The notes below the pieces were generated by a model, which saw only the letters and a list, made by a program, of their open reading frames with translations, was not told the origin of the DNA and searched no databases. A program made the position numbers and the translations under genes. A stretch of DNA of 33,463 nt from DASWJZ01 sp964440525 (GTDB lineage Bacteria > Pseudomonadota > Alphaproteobacteria > Rhizobiales > Afifellaceae): positions 1 to 33,463 of the forward strand of contig CAYTTC010000035.1 of NCBI GenBank assembly GCA_964440525.1. Reading direction: 5' to 3'. Shown here in pieces: positions 1-8,240 of this stretch. How positions within the stretch are numbered: position 1 is the first letter of the stretch; the number at the start of each line of letters is the position of its first letter.

Positions 1-581
1 CTCGTCGTCGCATCCACCTTAGCCACCTGTCTCAGAAACCGGGACCAGCTCTCCATGTAGTCGTAGGCGAGAACCGTGATACCGGCTTCGGGCGCGTCAC
101 TGTAGGGGTGATAAATCGGTGCACGGACGGGTGGAAGAACGACACGTTCGTCCGCCGTCAGGTCAAGTTTGATACGCGGCAAATCACGCGAGGATACCGG
201 CCCGCGGTAGCTAAGCTTCCCCTGGCACGACGTCGTGCCACGCGGGTTCTGATAAATCTCGAAGTCCTGTTTGTCGGCGGGAAGTTCAAGGCCGCTCTCA
301 TTGTAGACCCATTCCCCGATCTCGGCGAACACGCGCTTAAGAAACGCCGTGTCGATATGCGATGCATCCAGCAGCGTGAAGTCGAGATCTTCGGAGAAGC
401 GGTAAGTCTCGAAGAAGCATTTCTTGAGGCATGTCCCGCCCTTGAACAGCCACGTCTCCGACAGCTCCTCGTGGGCATAGATGCCCGCCAGCACCCAACC
501 GAGCGCGTAATCCTTTTCGACAACATGCGGCGTAAGCGATACCCGCCCGGCCATGTCGAGGATTTCGCGACGGTCGATCAC
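1..581 (-). CDS. AbiEii-family nucleotidyltransferase toxin (partial, runs off left edge)
   Basis: Reads from a GTG at 581 leftwards for 193 codons without a stop, so the C-terminus lies outside the window. The nucleotidyltransferase signature of the AbiEii/AbiGii toxin family is clear: the run FKGGTCLKK is followed by RFSEDLDF (about residues 47-70), which hold the GG-T and D-x-D elements of the active site. Family knowledge: AbiEii is the toxin of type IV toxin-antitoxin and phage-abortive-infection systems, acting by nucleotidyl transfer. Its start overlaps the AbiEi stop by four bases (GTGA), so the pair is translationally coupled. One oddity: after VLAYDYME near the left edge, the conserved block around AEK/RPRDLYD expected in relatives is not evident. 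This could be divergence, or a frameshift or junction near the edge. Confidence 0.88.
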   Translation of the reverse strand, partial: MIDRREILDMAGRVSLTPHVVEKDYALGWVLAGIYAHEELSETWLFKGGTCLKKCFFETYRFSEDLDFTLLDASHIDTAFLKRVFAEIGEWVYNESGLELPADKQDFEIYQNPRGTTSCQGKLSYRGPVSSRDLPRIKLDLTADERVVLPPVRAPIYHPYSDAPEAGITVLAYDYMESWSRFLRQVAKVDATT

Positions 582-1393
582 GCGCGCCCTCCCTTTGCCC
601 AAGTGCGGGGAATGCGGAGCCGCCACTTGGCGATGAGACGGGGGCAATCGAGCGAAGGGTCAAGCTTGGCGCTGCCTGTCGACAGATGGGGCGGGCAAAG
701 CTCGGCGAGACTGCTTCCCTTAGGATCGCGCTCGGCGAGGTAGCCGAGGCGCTTGAACACCGCGCCGTTGCCGAGGCGCTCGGCGTATTGGATCAGGCGG
801 TCGTCGTCGCGGTCAGGCCGCGCAAGATAGGCGTCGAGGCACTCAGAGACGTGTTGGATTCCACCGCCAAGCGCGGGCTCATCGAGCATGTCGACGATGG
901 TGCGATGGACGTCGGAGACCAACACCTTGGTATGCTGACGCCAGACCGTTTTCGTCCCGAATATTTTGTCCTCGCGCAGATGCTTGAGCGTGAAGTATGC
1001 GCCGTGGCGCTCCTGATGCCTCTGCCGGATGAATTGGGCGGTGACGACGACAACGTCCTTGAAAATCTGCTCGGTCAGATTCCAATGTTCCGCGGCGGTA
1101 CGCCCGGCGACATAGCCGGGCGAAAAGAGCGCCGGAACCAGAACCCACGGGTCGTCGAGAACCTGCGCGCCCCCAAGCGCGTCGAGCGAGACGGGTATGT
1201 AGGCGCCGCGCCCAACGCGCCGCAACCAGCCCTGCTCGGTCCAGCGCGACAGGCGCTTCGCGGCTTCGGTGCGCGAAGTGCCGAGCGTTTCTGTCACGTC
1301 GGCGATATGTATGACGTCGCCCGCAGCGGTCAGAACCTGAACAAGCTGGGCTCTGCCCTTGGGGAGTGGATTTGGTAGGCTACTATATTCCAT
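578..1393 (-). CDS. AbiEi-family antitoxin / transcriptional autoregulator
   Basis: 271 residues. The N-terminus (about residues 12-70) reads as a winged helix-turn-helix: VTETLGTSRTEAAKRLSRW, followed by the wing GWLRRVGRGAYIPV. This is typical of AbiEi antitoxins, whose N-terminal domain binds their own promoter. The remaining 200 residues match the AbiEi C-terminal antitoxin region, with SPGYVAGRTAAEHWNL and the HRTIVDMLDEP segment. It lies immediately upstream of and overlaps the AbiEii toxin gene. In the type IV model the antitoxin does not bind the toxin but counteracts its effect, and it represses the operon through inverted repeats. Matching repeats are present at 1392-1402 and 1427-1437. 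The ATG at 1393 fits the promoter spacing, although the ribosome-binding site is weak. Confidence 0.88.
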   Translation of the reverse strand: MEYSSLPNPLPKGRAQLVQVLTAAGDVIHIADVTETLGTSRTEAAKRLSRWTEQGWLRRVGRGAYIPVSLDALGGAQVLDDPWVLVPALFSPGYVAGRTAAEHWNLTEQIFKDVVVVTAQFIRQRHQERHGAYFTLKHLREDKIFGTKTVWRQHTKVLVSDVHRTIVDMLDEPALGGGIQHVSECLDAYLARPDRDDDRLIQYAERLGNGAVFKRLGYLAERDPKGSSLAELCPPHLSTGSAKLDPSLDCPRLIAKWRLRIPRTWAKGGRA

Positions 1394-1437
1394 ACGTCGT
1401 ATTTCTCAAAGAGGGTGAATTATAGCATACGAAGTAT
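1392..1437 (-). promoter_or_regulatory. Pair of ATAC-N3-GTAT inverted repeats (AbiEi operator candidates)
   Basis: Two short palindromes share the form ATAC-N3-GTAT. One is at 1427-1437, inside the promoter spacer between -35 and -10. The other is at 1392-1402, overlapping the AbiEi start codon. AbiEi proteins are known to bind inverted repeats in their own promoter, and both positions would block transcription or early elongation. Assignment to AbiEi is inference. Confidence 0.65.
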
Positions 1438-1447
1438 ACCAAATCAA
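1419..1447 (-). promoter_or_regulatory. Sigma-70-type promoter of the abiE pair
   Basis: On the minus strand, TTGATT (1442-1447) and a perfect TATAAT (1419-1424) are separated by exactly 17 bases. The transcript would start around 1412, leaving a leader of about 20 bases before the AbiEi ATG. It is the best promoter match in the window. Confidence 0.8.
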
Positions 1448-1813
1448 GCGGACTGTGTATAACTAATGCGCTTAAATTCGCGTTTTATGCGAATTGCAGC
1501 TGTTTAGGTGCCGTTTCACAAAAAAACCGAGACCGGCGGCCCCCACCACGCTGGTTGTCGCGCGGAGCTTAGGGAGCAAACGCCTCGTTTTGTAACATCT
1601 GGCAAGCGACGCGAAATTCTGGCGACGGATCGCAGCAAAGTTTGCGATACGCTTCCACGAAGGAGAGCCAATTTTCAAGGCATCGCCGGTGCGGCCGGCC
1701 TCGCCCTCATTTGTAAACGCAACCTTAACTCTCGGAGCAAATTTGTTCCGATCTTAATCATTCCGACGCTGCTTGGAATCTAGATTTGCCCCAATCCAGA
1801 TCGGGGCACTGAC
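1448..1813. other. Non-coding gap between abiE and tadG-like genes
   Basis: About 365 bases, more AT-rich than the neighbours, with no convincing reading frame on either strand. I saw no tRNA or CRISPR-like repeat. A small hairpin (GCCCC/GGGGC, 1788-1807) lies just before the TadG-like GTG start and may occlude its weak ribosome-binding region. Confidence 0.5.
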
Positions 1814-3076
1814 GTGCGGCGTTTATTCCACCTGTGGCGCGACCAGCGCGGCAACACGGCGATCATTTTCGGGCTCGCCCTCGTCCCTCTGCTTGCGCTT
1901 GGCGGCGGGGCGGTGGATTTCGCTCAGCGGGCGAGGATTCGCGGCGAGCTCCAGAGCGCATCGGACACGGCCGCTCTCGCCGCTGCGCGTCTGGTCCAGA
2001 GCGGCCAGATGGAGCGCGAGGGCGATTGGGATGTACTCAAGGCAAAGGCGGAGGCATCGGCGAGGAGGCTGCTCATGGCGGCGATCCGGGTTCTCGGTTC
2101 GCAAGGCACGCCCGACCTCGACATCGAAGTGACGGAGAACGGCGTCACCATCACTGCGCACTACGATATGAAGACGTCGTTCCTGGGCGTGATCGGCATG
2201 AACACGCTCCCAGCGGAGGTGGTCGCCAAAGTCGATTTGCCCGATCCGATCATGATCGAGATTTCGCTCGTCCTCGACTATTCGGGCTCCATGAACGACA
2301 ACGACAAATACATTCGCATGACGGCGGCGGCGCGCGACTTCATCGAGAAGGTCGGCGTGGATCGCGGCGACCGGTCGAAGATCGGCATCGTGCCGTTTTC
2401 GGAATATGTGCACGCCACGCTTCCCGGCGGAATGATACGAGGCACGGCGGCGGGGGACGCCAACGCGCCGATGACCACATGCCTCCTCAACCGGGACTAT
2501 CCCTATTCCGCCGGCGATTCGACGCCCTCCACGTCGATCTCGGAGAGCCGCTGGCCGCAAGTCGAGCTGTCCGACCCGAAGTGTCAGGGCTATGCGGACG
2601 GGAACCTGGCGGTGCGCGACCTCACGGACGACTTCACCGCACTCCGCGATGCGCTGTCCGACATGCGGCCGACCGGCCTCACCAATATCGCGCTCGCATC
2701 GGAAATGGGCTTCCACATGCTGGCGCCCAATCGGCCGTTCGAGACGGCGCGCGATTTTTCCGAAGCCAATCTGGAGAAGATCCTCATCCTGCTGACCGAC
2801 GGCATGCAGACAGTGAGCGCGATGGGGCCGGGCGGCGACATCTCGACGCTCGCCGCCGATGAAACGACGGCCGAGGCCTGCGAAAATGCCAAAGCCGAGG
2901 GCATCCGCCTTTTCACGATCGCCTACGATATCAATGAGGTGCGCATCCGCGACCTCCTTTCCGGCTGTGCAAGCAGCCCGGGCAGCTATTTCGAGCCGGC
3001 CGGCGTTGCGGGAATCGACGAAGTATTCGACGAAATCTTTGCGCAGATCGCCGAATCTGCCTGGCTGAGCAAGTAG
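1814..3076 (+). CDS. TadG-like pilus-assembly protein with von Willebrand A domain
   Basis: 420 residues starting at a GTG. The N-terminus is a TadE/TadG-type segment: a short basic lead, DQRGN, then one membrane helix (residues 15-35). This is followed by an extracytoplasmic von Willebrand A domain with a complete metal-ion-dependent adhesion site: DYSGS at 155-159, the threonine in TGLTN (287-291), and the aspartate in TDG (328-330). Proteins of this build anchor in the inner membrane and are linked to Flp/Tad pilus assembly or surface adhesion. No other tad gene (cpaB-F, tadA-E) is in the window, so this is a stand-alone copy and its link to pili is inferred. It converges on the copper ATPase gene with one base between the stop codons. 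Confidence 0.82.
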   Translation: MRRLFHLWRDQRGNTAIIFGLALVPLLALGGGAVDFAQRARIRGELQSASDTAALAAARLVQSGQMEREGDWDVLKAKAEASARRLLMAAIRVLGSQGTPDLDIEVTENGVTITAHYDMKTSFLGVIGMNTLPAEVVAKVDLPDPIMIEISLVLDYSGSMNDNDKYIRMTAAARDFIEKVGVDRGDRSKIGIVPFSEYVHATLPGGMIRGTAAGDANAPMTTCLLNRDYPYSAGDSTPSTSISESRWPQVELSDPKCQGYADGNLAVRDLTDDFTALRDALSDMRPTGLTNIALASEMGFHMLAPNRPFETARDFSEANLEKILILLTDGMQTVSAMGPGGDISTLAADETTAEACENAKAEGIRLFTIAYDINEVRIRDLLSGCASSPGSYFEPAGVAGIDEVFDEIFAQIAESAWLSK

Positions 3077-3077
3077 C

Positions 3078-5408
3078 CTATTCCAGCGTCACGCTCCTCA
3101 ACCTCAGCGCGTTCGCGATGACGCTGACCGAGGAGAGCGCCATCGCGGCCGCCGCGATGATCGGCGACAGAAGCAACCCCAAGATGGGATAGAGCACGCC
3201 CGCTGCGATCGGCACGCCGGCGGCGTTGTAGAGGAAGGCGAAAAAGAGGTTCTGGCGGATGTTGCGCATCGTCGCCTCCGACAGCCGCCGCGCTTTCAGG
3301 ATGCCGGCGAGATCGCCCTTGATCAGGATGATACCGGCGCTCTCCTTGGCAATGTCGGTGCCCGTTCCCATGGCGATGCCAATGTCGGCCGCCGCGAGCG
3401 CCGGAGCGTCGTTCACGCCATCGCCCGCCATCGCCACGACACGGCCCTCGGCTCTGAGCCGCTTCACGACGTCGCTCTTGCGCTCCGGCAGGATCTCGGC
3501 CTCGACCTCGCCTATGCCGAGGCGCCGCGCGACCGCCTCTGCCGTCGTGCGGTTGTCGCCGGTCAGCATGACGACGCGCACGCCCTCCTTGCGCAGCGCC
3601 GCGAGAACCTCGGCGCTCGTCGGCTTGACCGGATCGGCGATGCCGATCGTGCCGGCGAGGCGTCCGTCGACGGCGACGAAAATCGCGGTCGCGCCCTCTT
3701 TCCGAAGCGCCTCGGCCGCACTCGAGAGTGAGGTGGAATTAACACCGTCCTCGGCGAGGAACGCGGCGTTCCCGATAAGTACGCGTCTGCCCCCGACGTT
3801 ACCGACCGCCCCTTTGCCGGTCGGCGCGTCGAAATCGGCGACCGGCGCGAGCTCCAGCTGGCGCTCCTCCGCCGCTCGGACGATCGCTTTAGCGAGCGGA
3901 TGCTCGCTGGCGCGCTCCACACTCGCCGCGAGTTGCAGGACCTTCGCCTCGTCAAAGCCTTCTGCCGGCACGATCGCGGTCACCGCCGGCCGGCCCTCGG
4001 TCAGCGTGCCCGTCTTGTCGACGACGAGCGTATCGACCTTCTCCATCCGCTCCAGCGCCTCGGCGTCGCGGATCAGGACGCCCGCCTGGGCGCCACGGCC
4101 GACGCCGACCATGATCGACATCGGCGTGGCAAGCCCGAGCGCACACGGGCAGGCGATGATGAGGACAGTGACCGCGGCGATGAGACCGTAGGCCAAGCGC
4201 GGCTCGGGGCCGAAGGTTGCCCACGCCGCGAAAGCGATAATCGCCACGACGATGACAGCCGGCACGAAGTATCCCGAGACCTGGTCGGCGAGGCGCTGTA
4301 TCGGTGCGCGGCTCCGCTGCGCCTCCGCCACGAGCTGGACGATCTGCTGCAAGAGCGTGTCGCGCCCAACCTTCTCGGCGCGCATGACGAGCCCGCCCGT
4401 CTGGTTCACGGTTCCGCCGAGCACGCGGTCGCCGACCTCCTTTGTGACTGGCATTGATTCGCCGGTGACCATCGATTCGTCGACCGCGCCCCTCCCCTCG
4501 ATCACCGCGCCATCGACAGGCACGCGCTCGCCGGGGCGCACGCGCAGACGATCGCCGACTGCGACAACGGAGAGGTCGACCTCCTCCTCGCCGCCGTCGT
4601 CGCTAAGGCGCCGCGCCGTCTTCGGCGCAAGATCGAGAAGCGCGCGGATAGCGCCGCTCGTCGTCTCACGCGCGCGAAGTTCGAGCACCTGCCCAAGCAG
4701 CACCAGCACCGTGATGACGGCCGCCGCTTCGAAATAAACGTCGACCGCGCCGCCCATTCCGCCGAAGGCGGGGGGAAAGATATCCGGCGCCGCCGTTGCG
4801 ATGACGCTGTAGAGCCAGGCGACGCCCGTCCCCATGGCAATCAGCGTGAACATGTTGAGGTTGCGGGTGACGAGCGATCTCCAGCCCCGCACGAAGAACG
4901 GCCATCCGGCCCACAACACGACGGGGGTGGCGAGCACAAGCTGGATCCAGTTGGACGCAGCCTGGCCGACCAGGTCGTCGAGTCCGGTGAGATGGCCTCC
5001 CATCTCGAGCGCGACGACCGGCGCGGCGAGCGCCAGCCCGATCCAGAATCGGCGCGTCATGTCGATCAGCTCTTCGTTCGGGCCGGCCTCGGCGGTCGCG
5101 AGTACCGGCTCCAGCGCCATCCCGCAGATCGGGCAGGAGCCGGGTCCGATTTGACGGATCTCCGGATGCATCGGGCAGGTGTAGATCGTGCGTTCCGGCA
5201 CCTGCGCTGCCGCGGGCTTTGCCCCCTCAGGCGTCAGGTAACGCGCCGGATCGGCGAGGAACTTCGTCCGGCAGCTGGCAGAGCAGAAATGGTACGTGCG
5301 CCCGGCGTGTTCGGCCCGGTGCTGCGATCGGCGAGGATCGACCGACATCCCGCAGACCGGGTCTCTCACCTTTTGGGGCATTTCGCCCGTGTGTGCGGTG
5401 TCCACCAT
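3078..5408 (-). CDS. copA: Cu(I)-exporting P1B-type ATPase with YHS and heavy-metal-binding N-terminal domains
   Basis: 776 residues. All P-type ATPase elements are present: TGES (315-318), the membrane metal site CPC (420-422), the phosphorylated aspartate in DKTGT (464-468), SEHP (501-504) and GDGVNDAP (662-669). The copper (P1B-1) class is supported by N-x6-YN (720-728) and MALSS (756-760) in the last two membrane helices. The N-terminus lacks the usual CxxC HMA domain. It has instead a YHS domain (about 13-58, DPVCGM and FCSASC) and a heavy-metal-binding motif (CPMHP 79-83, CPICGM 92-97). ATP hydrolysis drives Cu(I), possibly Ag(I), from cytoplasm to periplasm. The ribosome-binding site AGGAAA precedes the ATG. 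A CueR-type operator lies upstream. Confidence 0.93.
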   Translation of the reverse strand: MVDTAHTGEMPQKVRDPVCGMSVDPRRSQHRAEHAGRTYHFCSASCRTKFLADPARYLTPEGAKPAAAQVPERTIYTCPMHPEIRQIGPGSCPICGMALEPVLATAEAGPNEELIDMTRRFWIGLALAAPVVALEMGGHLTGLDDLVGQAASNWIQLVLATPVVLWAGWPFFVRGWRSLVTRNLNMFTLIAMGTGVAWLYSVIATAAPDIFPPAFGGMGGAVDVYFEAAAVITVLVLLGQVLELRARETTSGAIRALLDLAPKTARRLSDDGGEEEVDLSVVAVGDRLRVRPGERVPVDGAVIEGRGAVDESMVTGESMPVTKEVGDRVLGGTVNQTGGLVMRAEKVGRDTLLQQIVQLVAEAQRSRAPIQRLADQVSGYFVPAVIVVAIIAFAAWATFGPEPRLAYGLIAAVTVLIIACPCALGLATPMSIMVGVGRGAQAGVLIRDAEALERMEKVDTLVVDKTGTLTEGRPAVTAIVPAEGFDEAKVLQLAASVERASEHPLAKAIVRAAEERQLELAPVADFDAPTGKGAVGNVGGRRVLIGNAAFLAEDGVNSTSLSSAAEALRKEGATAIFVAVDGRLAGTIGIADPVKPTSAEVLAALRKEGVRVVMLTGDNRTTAEAVARRLGIGEVEAEILPERKSDVVKRLRAEGRVVAMAGDGVNDAPALAAADIGIAMGTGTDIAKESAGIILIKGDLAGILKARRLSEATMRNIRQNLFFAFLYNAAGVPIAAGVLYPILGLLLSPIIAAAAMALSSVSVIANALRLRSVTLE

Positions 5409-5443
5409 TTTCCTGCTAGGCCGATCGCGCCGCCCTCATCGGA

Positions 5444-5474
5444 CATGTGGAGCTTCCAGCAACTGGAACGTCAA
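5444..5474 (-). promoter_or_regulatory. CueR-type copper-responsive promoter/operator of copA
   Basis: On the minus strand, a -35 box TTGACG (5469-5474) runs straight into the dyad TTCC...TTGCTGGAAG (operator about 5452-5470). A poorly matching -10 region sits after a 19-20 base spacer. From memory this closely resembles the E. coli copA promoter, where the MerR-family regulator CueR binds TTCC-N-GGAA inside an overlong spacer. It lies about 36-66 bases upstream of the ATPase start. No cueR gene is in the window. Confidence 0.7.
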
Positions 5475-5583
5475 GCGGCGCTAGTCGGCGATCGCTATCG
5501 GATAGACACGTTCACACGCCATTCAGCCGCTATCTCGCATCATCGCCGCACTCACCCGATCGGACATTTTGGCGAGAGCTTCC

Positions 5584-5955
5584 ATGACGATGATGAGAAA
5601 ACGGCTTGCTGCCCCTTTGATCGCTGCGACGTGCGTCACAGTTCTCACGGCCACGGCGATGGCGTCAGCCTTTGTGGCGTGGCAGGTGAGCGGCATTTCG
5701 TACGACGACGTGCTCATGGTGCGCGCCTTTCCGAACGCCACGTCGCGCATCCTCGTCGGCTATCCGGACGAAATCGTTTTGAGCATGACTGGAAAATGCA
5801 CCGGCAGCGTCAAGCTCGACGAGATTCAGGGCCTTCCGGCGGCGCAACAGCTTCAGCTCGTCCGCACGAAATGGTGCGAGGTCTGGCTCGACCCGTACGG
5901 AACCGGCGAATTTCGCAACGGCTGGGTTTTCGGCCGCTACATCCGGCCGGCCTAG
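5584..5955 (+). CDS. Exported SH3-like small protein
   Basis: About 123 residues from the ATG at 5584; an upstream in-frame TTG at 5569 is less likely because the Sec signal peptide (basic MRKR, then an alanine-rich hydrophobic core) follows the ATG directly. The mature part reads like a bacterial SH3-type domain: an early VRAFPNATS strand, a middle GYPDEIVLSM strand and the final GWVFGRYIRPA, typical of SH3 repeats in periplasmic proteins. Two cysteines (in GKC and KWC) could form a disulfide. It diverges from copA across about 170 bases. A periplasmic location and a binding role are inferred; no enzyme motif is present. Confidence 0.65.
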   Translation: MTMMRKRLAAPLIAATCVTVLTATAMASAFVAWQVSGISYDDVLMVRAFPNATSRILVGYPDEIVLSMTGKCTGSVKLDEIQGLPAAQQLQLVRTKWCEVWLDPYGTGEFRNGWVFGRYIRPA

Positions 5956-6008
5956 GCTACTGCACGTTTTTCAGCAGGCCGCGTGGATCGGGCGCGCCCA
6001 AGTCCTTC

Positions 6009-6593
6009 TCAGACCCGCCTGACCCGAATGTCGTCGTCACCGTCCTCAGCCGTCGGGCCTGGGTCACCGGCTTCCAAGGCCGAGCGCAATTGCTGCTGCG
6101 CGTGCCGGATCTGTTGCATGTGCACCATTGGCGGCGCGCCGCCCTCCTGCGAGCGGCGATGGCCGAGCGCCAGAATCGAGATAGCGCCGAGCCCGAACAG
6201 GACGCCCGTCGCGAGAACCGTCCAGTCGATGAGCGGCACCCGGCTCGTTAAAGGAAGCCCAGCGAAGCGGATGGCCGCAAAGGCCAGCGCGGCCGCCGGG
6301 ATGGCGCCGACGATTGCCGCCATGATCGCAGCGGCTCTCCAGACGCCTTCGCCAAATGCGCCGTCCCTCGCGAAAATCAGCGCCATCACGGCGGCGAACG
6401 CGATTGCGCTGAAAAATGCCAGCAGCGCTCCGACGCCGCGCTCGCCGGAATTTTCGATCGCCAGGAGGGCGAGACCGCCACCCGCAATCACAACTGCCGC
6501 CGCGAGACTCGACAGGAATGCCAGGGCCGTGACGAGCCGCTTCAAGTTCGCCTCCATCGACCGTCCGCCGTCCCAAAGGGTGAACGAGGCCAC
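6009..6593 (-). CDS. Small multi-pass membrane protein of unknown function
   Basis: 194 residues from a GTG preceded by AGGAAG. An internal ATG 12 codons later (MEANLKR) is an alternative start. About four hydrophobic segments can be seen: LVTALAFLSSLAAAVVIAGG, LLAFFSAIAFAAVMALIF, AAIMAAIVGAIPAAALAFAA and VLATGVLFGLGAISILAL. A short, charged, glutamine- and aspartate-rich cytoplasmic tail follows. No family motif is recognised. It diverges from aglE, with the regulatory region 6594-6743 between them. Confidence 0.6.
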   Translation of the reverse strand: MASFTLWDGGRSMEANLKRLVTALAFLSSLAAAVVIAGGGLALLAIENSGERGVGALLAFFSAIAFAAVMALIFARDGAFGEGVWRAAAIMAAIVGAIPAAALAFAAIRFAGLPLTSRVPLIDWTVLATGVLFGLGAISILALGHRRSQEGGAPPMVHMQQIRHAQQQLRSALEAGDPGPTAEDGDDDIRVRRV

Positions 6594-6634
6594 GTCTTCC
6601 TATACATCAGGGCGGTTGGGTAGCCATCTCGCGA

Positions 6635-6646
6635 CTAACCGTTTAG
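6635..6646. promoter_or_regulatory. Candidate LacI-family operator upstream of aglE
   Basis: CTAACCGTTTAG is a 12-base near-palindrome (one mismatch per half) with the central CG typical of LacI/GalR operators. It lies 98 bases before the aglE ATG. In Sinorhizobium the agl operon is controlled by the LacI-type AglR. No aglR gene is in this window, so the assignment is tentative. Confidence 0.4.
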
Positions 6647-6659
6647 AAATGACGGTCAG

Positions 6660-6714
6660 GGGAGCGCCATCGGCCTGCACCCGTAAAGGTGCAGTTTCGC
6701 CGGCGGACGCTCCC
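6660..6714 (+). promoter_or_regulatory. Nested stem-loop in the aglE leader
   Basis: Three stems nest on one axis. The outer stem is GGGAGCG (6660-6666) with CGCTCCC (6708-6714). The middle stem is CGGC (6671-6674) with GCCG (6699-6702). The inner stem is CTGCACC (6675-6681) with GGTGCAG (6688-6694), with a six-base loop. It ends about 30 bases before the aglE start. No T-run follows on either strand, so it is not a standard terminator. It may be an mRNA leader element. Confidence 0.6.
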
Positions 6715-6743
6715 ACAAGAACGACGAGAAAACGGAGGAACTG

Positions 6744-8108
6744 ATGAAGCCACGCCATGCATATCTGGCCTTCGCCGCCGGATTGGCGCTAGCCGCCGGA
6801 TCGGCCGCCGCCCAGGACCTGAAATTCCCGATCGGCGAAGATACCAAGTTCAACTGGCAGAGCCTCGCGGATTTCAAGGCCGCGCACGCCGACCTCGCGG
6901 GACAGACGCTGACTATCTTCGGGCCGTGGCGCGGCGAGGACGAGACGCTCGTCAACAGCGTGCTCGCCTATTTCATCGATGCCACGGGGATCACTGTCAA
7001 ATACTCCTCGTCCGAAAATTACGAGCAGCAGGTCGTCATCGACACCCAGGCGGGCAGCCCGGCGGATGTCACGGTCCTGCCGCAGCCGGGTCTGATCGCC
7101 GACCTCGCGTCGAAGGGCCTGCTCACGCCGCTCGGCGATGAGACGCAGCAATGGCTTCTCGACAACTACGCCGCCGGCCAGTCCTGGGTCGATCTCGGGA
7201 CTTACAAGGACAAGGAGGGCGCCAGCCACCTCTATGGTTTTCCCTACAAGATCGATGTGAAGAGCCTCGTCTGGTACGTGCCGGAGAATTTTGAGGACGC
7301 CGGCTACGAAGTCCCGAAGACGATGGAGGAACTGAAGGCGCTGACCGAGCAGATCGTTGCCGACGGCGGGACGCCGTGGTGCATCGGATTGGGGTCTGGC
7401 GGCGCCACCGGCTGGCCGGCGACCGACTGGGTCGAAGACCTGATGCTGCGCACGCAGCCGCCGGAGGTCTACGACCAATGGGTCAAGAACGAGATTCCGT
7501 TCACCGACGAACGCATCGTCGCGGCGCTCGATGAGTTCGGCTGGTTCGCCAAGAACGACAAGTTCGTCGATGGCGGCGCAGCGGCGGTCGCCTCGACAGA
7601 TTTCCGCGACAGCCCGAAGGGGCTCTTTGCCTCGCCGCCCAAGTGCTACTTGCACCATCAGGCGTCGTTTATCCCGTCCTTCTTCCCCGAAGGCACGGAG
7701 GTCGGCACTGACGCAGACTTCTTCTACTTCCCCGCCTATGCGGAGAAGGACCTCGGGACGCCGGTGCTCGGCGCCGGCACGCTCGCCATCCTCACCAAGG
7801 ATACGCCGGCGGCGCGTGCCTTCATCGAGTTCCTAAAGACGCCGATCGCACATGAGCTCTGGATGGCGCAGTCGAGTTTCCTCACGCCGTTCAAGGGCGT
7901 GAATATGGCGGCCTACGCAAACGATCCGCTGAAGAAGCAAGGGGAGATTCTGCTTAACTCCACCACCTTCCGCTTCGACGGATCCGACCTGATGCCCGGC
8001 AAGATCGGCGCGGGCGCCTTCTGGACCGGAATGGTCGATTTCGTCGGCGGCGCCGATACGGCGACCGTCGCCGGCGAGATCCAGAAAGCCTGGGACTCGA
8101 TCAAGTAG
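6744..8108 (+). CDS. aglE: Alpha-glucoside ABC transporter, periplasmic binding protein
   Basis: 454 residues with a strong ribosome-binding site (GGAGGA) and a Sec signal peptide (residues 1-23, cleavage after AAA). The sequence follows the rhizobial AglE pattern: an early LTIFGPWRGEDE strand, the substrate-site segment SSENYEQQV, ADVTVLPQPG, and a central IGLGSGGATGWPATDW. AglE captures alpha-glucosides such as maltose, trehalose and sucrose in the periplasm and delivers them to the AglF/AglG channel. It is first in an aglE-F-G-K operon. Compared with the Sinorhizobium aglEFGAK operon, the alpha-glucosidase aglA is missing. Exact substrates cannot be read from sequence. Confidence 0.9.
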   Translation: MKPRHAYLAFAAGLALAAGSAAAQDLKFPIGEDTKFNWQSLADFKAAHADLAGQTLTIFGPWRGEDETLVNSVLAYFIDATGITVKYSSSENYEQQVVIDTQAGSPADVTVLPQPGLIADLASKGLLTPLGDETQQWLLDNYAAGQSWVDLGTYKDKEGASHLYGFPYKIDVKSLVWYVPENFEDAGYEVPKTMEELKALTEQIVADGGTPWCIGLGSGGATGWPATDWVEDLMLRTQPPEVYDQWVKNEIPFTDERIVAALDEFGWFAKNDKFVDGGAAAVASTDFRDSPKGLFASPPKCYLHHQASFIPSFFPEGTEVGTDADFFYFPAYAEKDLGTPVLGAGTLAILTKDTPAARAFIEFLKTPIAHELWMAQSSFLTPFKGVNMAAYANDPLKKQGEILLNSTTFRFDGSDLMPGKIGAGAFWTGMVDFVGGADTATVAGEIQKAWDSIK

Positions 8109-8128
8109 GTTGCGTTCTGCGATACGAT

Positions 8129-8157
8129 TTGGTCCGGGCCCCAGCCGCCCGGGCCAA
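8129..8157 (+). other. Stem-loop between aglE and aglF
   Basis: An 11-base-pair stem with one G-T wobble (8129-8139 with 8147-8157, core CCGGGC/GCCCGG) and a seven-base loop, 20 bases after the aglE stop. No T-run follows. Such hairpins after a binding-protein gene commonly protect its mRNA 3' end, so that it is made in excess over the permeases. Confidence 0.65.
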
Positions 8158-8240
8158 GGTTCGGCAAAGACGGACGACAATCCGCAGCCGAGGGTCAGCG
8201 TCTCCGGTAAATCCGGGGCGCCGGGAGGGGGAACGCTAGG

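Noticed and set aside
108..743. Open frame of 211 codons on the plus strand
   Set aside because: It is antisense to the AbiEii and AbiEi genes, which show clear family motifs; its arginine-rich composition is typical of a shadow frame in GC-rich DNA.
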